From NCBI GenBank assembly GCA_937927265.1, contig CALBCO010000068.1, positions 1 to 8,537 on the forward strand: DNA of 8,537 nt, written 5' to 3'. The position numbers and the translations under genes were made by a program. Below the pieces are notes generated by a model. That model was not told where the DNA came from. It did not search any database and saw only the letters and a program-made list of their open reading frames with translations. Positions 5,258 through 8,537 of the stretch are shown one piece after another; position 1 is the stretch's first letter; each line of letters begins with the position of its first letter. The DNA comes from an uncultured Verrucomicrobiae bacterium (GTDB lineage: Bacteria > Verrucomicrobiota > Verrucomicrobiia > Palsa-1439).

Positions 5258-6187
5258 CTATATCTGTTGCCGGTACCACGCAACGGTCCGCTCGATTCCC
5301 TGCGGGAAGGTGACACGGGGTTCCCACCGCAACAGGCGGCGTGCCTTGGCGATGTCAGCTTGACTGTGCAGCACATCCCCAGCCCGTCGTGGGGCAAATT
5401 TTGGTTCGATCGTCTTGCCAAGAATCCTGTTGATCGTCGCAATTAGATCCAGCAGGGAAATCCGGTCACCGCCAGCCACATTGAATGCTTCCCCCACAGC
5501 ATCCTGCGGTGCGACACAAGCAGCAAGGTTCGCCTCGATCACATTTTGAACATGCGTGAAATCCCGCGATTGGGTGCCGTCACCGAACACCGTTGGTGGT
5601 TCATCCCGCAAGATGGCCGTGATGAATCGCGGAATCACCGCGGCGTATTGCGATTGCGGGTCCTGACGCGGTCCAAACACGTTGAAATACCGCAATGCCA
5701 CCGTTTCCAAGCCGTACAATTGCCAGAAAATCCGGCAGTAGTGTTCGCCGGTAAGTTTGTGCGCGGCATAGGGCGAGAGAGGCGAAGGCATCAGCCCCTC
5801 CTGTTTCGGCAATGTCGGTGTGTCGCCGTACACACTCGATGAGGAACTGAATACTACGCGCCGGCATTTCGCATCACGCGCTGCCACGAGCACGTTGAGA
5901 GTACCGGTCACGTTGATCTCGTGCGAGACCAGCGGGTCATCCACGGAGCGGGGCACGCTCGGCAACGCCCCAAGATGAAGCACGTACTGCACACCAACAC
6001 ACGCGCGCCGGCAATCCGCCAGGTTCCGCAGGTCGCCCTCGATCAGTTCCACCCCTGCCGGCACGTTGCCGCGTTTTCCCGTCAGGAAGTTGTCCAAGAT
6101 CCGCACCCGCTTGCCGTTTTTCACCAGATGTTCGGCAATGTTCGAACCGATGAACCCTGCCCCGCCTGTCACCAGATACTCATCCAT
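5258..6187 (-). CDS. NAD-dependent UDP-sugar 4-epimerase (GalE/WbpP-like SDR)
   Basis: This extended short-chain dehydrogenase would interconvert UDP-glucose/galactose-type sugars through a 4-keto intermediate, in the cytoplasm, for polysaccharide or O-antigen synthesis. From the ATG at 6187 it has 309 residues. The NAD-binding TGGAGFIG is at 7-14, the active-site Ser region FSSSSSVYG at 113-121, and YxxxK is Tyr140-Lys144. RYFNVFGPRQDP (166-177) and SRDFTHVQNVI (207-217) are typical of WbpP-like enzymes. In GDVLHSQAD, Ser275 falls where E. coli GalE has Tyr299. A small residue there is known to admit N-acetylated sugars, so UDP-GlcNAc/GalNAc is a plausible substrate. ATGs at 6190 and 6208 are alternative starts, but homologues usually begin just before the YLVTGG strand. 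It overlaps the end of the rhamnosidase gene by 8 bases. A UDP-glucuronate epimerase or related SDR cannot be excluded. Confidence 0.87.
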   Translation of the reverse strand: MDEYLVTGGAGFIGSNIAEHLVKNGKRVRILDNFLTGKRGNVPAGVELIEGDLRNLADCRRACVGVQYVLHLGALPSVPRSVDDPLVSHEINVTGTLNVLVAARDAKCRRVVFSSSSSVYGDTPTLPKQEGLMPSPLSPYAAHKLTGEHYCRIFWQLYGLETVALRYFNVFGPRQDPQSQYAAVIPRFITAILRDEPPTVFGDGTQSRDFTHVQNVIEANLAACVAPQDAVGEAFNVAGGDRISLLDLIATINRILGKTIEPKFAPRRAGDVLHSQADIAKARRLLRWEPRVTFPQGIERTVAWYRQQI

Positions 6188-8537
6188 CATATCGCACTGT
6201 CCATTCATAACGGCCCGCGCTGACGCGCCGCGGGTTCTTCTCGCCCGGCAATTGCACGGTGGCCCTTGTATTGGGCGGCACCGTCACGGCGAGTCGGAAC
6301 TTGCCGCCTTTGATTACCCACGCGCTCTCAACGTTGCCGTGCAACGTTCGCAACCGCGCCCGTACCCGCGTCAATCCGCCGCCCGGTTGCGGGGCGATAC
6401 GGATTTCCTTGTAGCCAGGCGCGCCGATCTCAATTCCTGCCACGCGGGAATACAACCACTCGCCAATGGCGCCGTAGGCGTAGTGATTGAAGGAATTCAT
6501 TGCTACGTCTTGGAATCCCTTGTCATGCGTCCACCCATCCCAACGTTCCCAGATGGTGGTTGCGCCCTGTGTTACCGCATAGAGCCACGAAGGCCAGTTC
6601 GTCTGGAACAACAACCGGTACGCCACATCCAAACGACCATTGTCGGAAAGGACATACGGCAAGTACGCCGTGCCGACAAATCCTGTCGAAAGCCGGTGGC
6701 CACGTTTTTCAATGTCGCGCACTAACTCGCGTATTGCAACGGACCGCGCCCGTTCCGGTAACAAATCAAATCGAAGCGCCAGGACGTAAGCTGTCTGCGT
6801 CCCACTAGCTACAAGCCCTTTCGCCGTCACATATCGCTTTTGGAACGCACGCCGAATCTGTCTCCATAATCGTTTATATCGCACCACGTCATCTTGTTTG
6901 CCAAGTACCCCAGCGATCTCTGTCAGCAATTGCACGCTGTAGGCAAAGAACGCTGTGGCAATCAAAACTTTGGGCGTCCGCCCCGTCCAGTTGTTGCCGC
7001 CATCCTGCGCGAGCCAATCGCCAAACCCGCCCCACGTGTCGCGGTCGGGATGTGCGCGGATGAAATCCGGGGACTGTTTCCGCAAACACTCCACAAACCG
7101 CCACAACGATTCGTAGTGCTGCGCCAACAACTGCCGATCAGCATAACAGCGGTAGATCGTCCACGGACAAATCAACAACGCATCCGACCACACGGGACTG
7201 ATGCCGTGCCCGAGCACATTGGGAGCAACGAACGGAACATCGCCATTGGGCAACTGTGCATCCGCCAGATCGGTTTGCCATTTGGTGAAAAAGCCGGCCA
7301 CGTTGAAGTTGAATGTCCCGGTGCGGATGAACACCTGCGCGTCGCCCGTCCAACCAAGCCGCTCGTCGCGTTGCGGGCAATCGGTCGGTACTTCTAAATA
7401 ATTGCCGCGCTGTCCCCACTGGATATTATGTTGGAGTTGATTGATCAATTTGTCTGAACACTCGAACTCGCCGGTCGGTTCCATATCCGAGTGCAACACC
7501 AGCCCTGTCATGGCATCTGACAACGGTTCCCACTTCTCCCGGCACGCGACCTCCACATACCGAAACCCGTGAAAGGTGAACTGCGGCTCGTACACCGCCA
7601 AGCCATCTTTGCCGGTGGTGAAATAATCCGTGGCTCGCGCCGACCTCAGGTTGGCGGTGTAAAGGCTGCCATCCTTATCGAGTACCTCTGCATGCCGCAG
7701 CCGGAACGTCACGCCCGGTTTCGCCCGCACCTTCAACCGCACCCGGCCGACCATGTTCTGGCCGAGATCAAAAATCCAACCGTGCCACCCCCACGACAAT
7801 CCCTTGGCCGCGACCGGCTTGCCGACTGGCTTCAACTCCTGCGTCACCCGCACGGGCGGCCCGAGCCGGGCCACCAGCGCCGCGCCGGTGTCCGGGAACT
7901 TCACCACCGGCCACCACGCCGCGTCGTCGTAGCGCGCCGTGTTCCAGCCCGGCAACTCACGTCGCTCGTCGTAGCTCTCGCCCATAATCAGGTCCGACTC
8001 CAAAATCGGTCCCGCCGCGGTTTTCCAACTAACATCGGTCGCCAACACCACTTCGTCATTGACGACCAACTGTGCCAGCAGCTTGGGCCGGTCACCGTAG
8101 CGTTGCCGGTCATCGGCGGCGATATGCCCGCAATACCAACCATCGCCGAGAATCGCCCCCGCGCAATTCTGGCCGGCCCGCAACAAGCCGGTCACATCAT
8201 AGACATCGTACTGAACACGCTTGTGGTAATCGGTCCAACCGGGGCGAAAGACATCGCGCCCGACTCGTTGACCATTCAAATAGAACTCATATAACCCCAA
8301 TGCCGTCACATACAGCCGCGCCGACTTGAGGGGAGTCTGCAGCATGAATGTCTTCCGTAAAAGGGGGCATGGACATGTCGTCCGCGGCCCGCCGACCAAG
8401 GGCGATCCGATCCATTGCCCCACCCACTCTGTCCGGTCCAGCAATCCCATCTCGAATGTCGCCCATTCACTCCACGGCGACGCTTGACCCGCCGCGTCCC
8501 AGGATCGAACCTTCCAGTGCACGACTTGCCGTGATTG
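6180..8537 (-). CDS. GH78 alpha-L-rhamnosidase, 5' end outside window
   Basis: The enzyme hydrolyses terminal alpha-L-rhamnose from glycosides or polysaccharides by an inverting mechanism. 785 codons are visible and the frame is open to the window edge. Family members of about 900 residues suggest that roughly 100 are missing, so a signal peptide cannot be judged. Counting from the GTG at 8522, the remains of an N-terminal beta domain (VRSWDAAGQASPWSEW) are followed by the rhamnosidase N domain (about 55-220, with GLYEFYLNGQRVG and AILGDGWY). Next come a beta-sandwich (about 230-345), the alpha/alpha-barrel catalytic domain (about 350-690) and a C-terminal beta domain. The signature VPTDCPQRDERLGWTGD (378-394) carries the expected general acid Glu387, and Glu659 in TIWERWDG is the expected general base. 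The key residues look intact. It ends in TGA inside the start region of the epimerase gene, so the two are probably cotranscribed and coupled. Confidence 0.95.
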   Translation of the reverse strand, partial: QSRQVVHWKVRSWDAAGQASPWSEWATFEMGLLDRTEWVGQWIGSPLVGGPRTTCPCPLLRKTFMLQTPLKSARLYVTALGLYEFYLNGQRVGRDVFRPGWTDYHKRVQYDVYDVTGLLRAGQNCAGAILGDGWYCGHIAADDRQRYGDRPKLLAQLVVNDEVVLATDVSWKTAAGPILESDLIMGESYDERRELPGWNTARYDDAAWWPVVKFPDTGAALVARLGPPVRVTQELKPVGKPVAAKGLSWGWHGWIFDLGQNMVGRVRLKVRAKPGVTFRLRHAEVLDKDGSLYTANLRSARATDYFTTGKDGLAVYEPQFTFHGFRYVEVACREKWEPLSDAMTGLVLHSDMEPTGEFECSDKLINQLQHNIQWGQRGNYLEVPTDCPQRDERLGWTGDAQVFIRTGTFNFNVAGFFTKWQTDLADAQLPNGDVPFVAPNVLGHGISPVWSDALLICPWTIYRCYADRQLLAQHYESLWRFVECLRKQSPDFIRAHPDRDTWGGFGDWLAQDGGNNWTGRTPKVLIATAFFAYSVQLLTEIAGVLGKQDDVVRYKRLWRQIRRAFQKRYVTAKGLVASGTQTAYVLALRFDLLPERARSVAIRELVRDIEKRGHRLSTGFVGTAYLPYVLSDNGRLDVAYRLLFQTNWPSWLYAVTQGATTIWERWDGWTHDKGFQDVAMNSFNHYAYGAIGEWLYSRVAGIEIGAPGYKEIRIAPQPGGGLTRVRARLRTLHGNVESAWVIKGGKFRLAVTVPPNTRATVQLPGEKNPRRVSAGRYEWTVRYDG

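Noticed and set aside
7569..8294. 241-codon plus-strand ORF antisense to the rhamnosidase
   Set aside because: It is a shadow of the GH78 gene: Arg/His/Pro-rich, with no SD and no recognisable domain.

Overview
All convincing genes lie on the minus strand, so the biology reads from high to low coordinates. The window suggests a moderately GC-rich bacterium. The trigger factor-clpP-clpX order is widespread in bacteria. Combined with a GH78 rhamnosidase and the style of the MFS transporter, it makes a member of the Planctomycetes-Verrucomicrobia group (perhaps Verrucomicrobiota) my best guess. That is an inference from protein flavour, and no marker here is diagnostic.

Region A (8537 to about 4354) is a carbohydrate and envelope module. 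It starts with a 5'-truncated GH78 alpha-L-rhamnosidase. This overlaps an SDR-type UDP-sugar 4-epimerase whose gatekeeper position carries Ser, predicting tolerance of N-acetylated sugars. After about 100 bp comes a predicted secreted protein of 231 residues that I cannot assign. A possible 44-residue basic small protein overlaps its 3' end.

Region B (about 4353 to 4101) is the intergenic stretch in front of the chaperone-protease operon. It contains a good sigma70-like promoter for trigger factor, a 13-bp perfect palindrome, and two back-to-back hairpins. The second hairpin has the form of an intrinsic terminator only when read on the PLUS strand: a G-U wobble replaces the C-A mismatch of the minus-strand RNA, and a T6 tract follows. 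No plus-strand gene precedes it, so it is either a roadblock to antisense transcription or the end of a short plus-strand RNA with C-rich loops.

Region C (4100 to 885) is a compact proteostasis operon, tig-clpP-clpX, with gaps of 23 and 7 bp. Trigger factor binds nascent chains at the ribosome exit. ClpX unfolds substrates and feeds them into the ClpP peptidase chamber. All main motifs of ClpP and ClpX are present.

Region D (771 to 1) is the N-terminal 257 residues of an MFS transporter that runs off the window. It lies 113 bp after clpX and has no recognisable Shine-Dalgarno site.

Most of the window is ordinary. The part that deserves a second look is the structured intergenic DNA at about 4240-4365 and the two very small ORFs around it. 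I saw no mobile element, CRISPR array, tRNA or rRNA.
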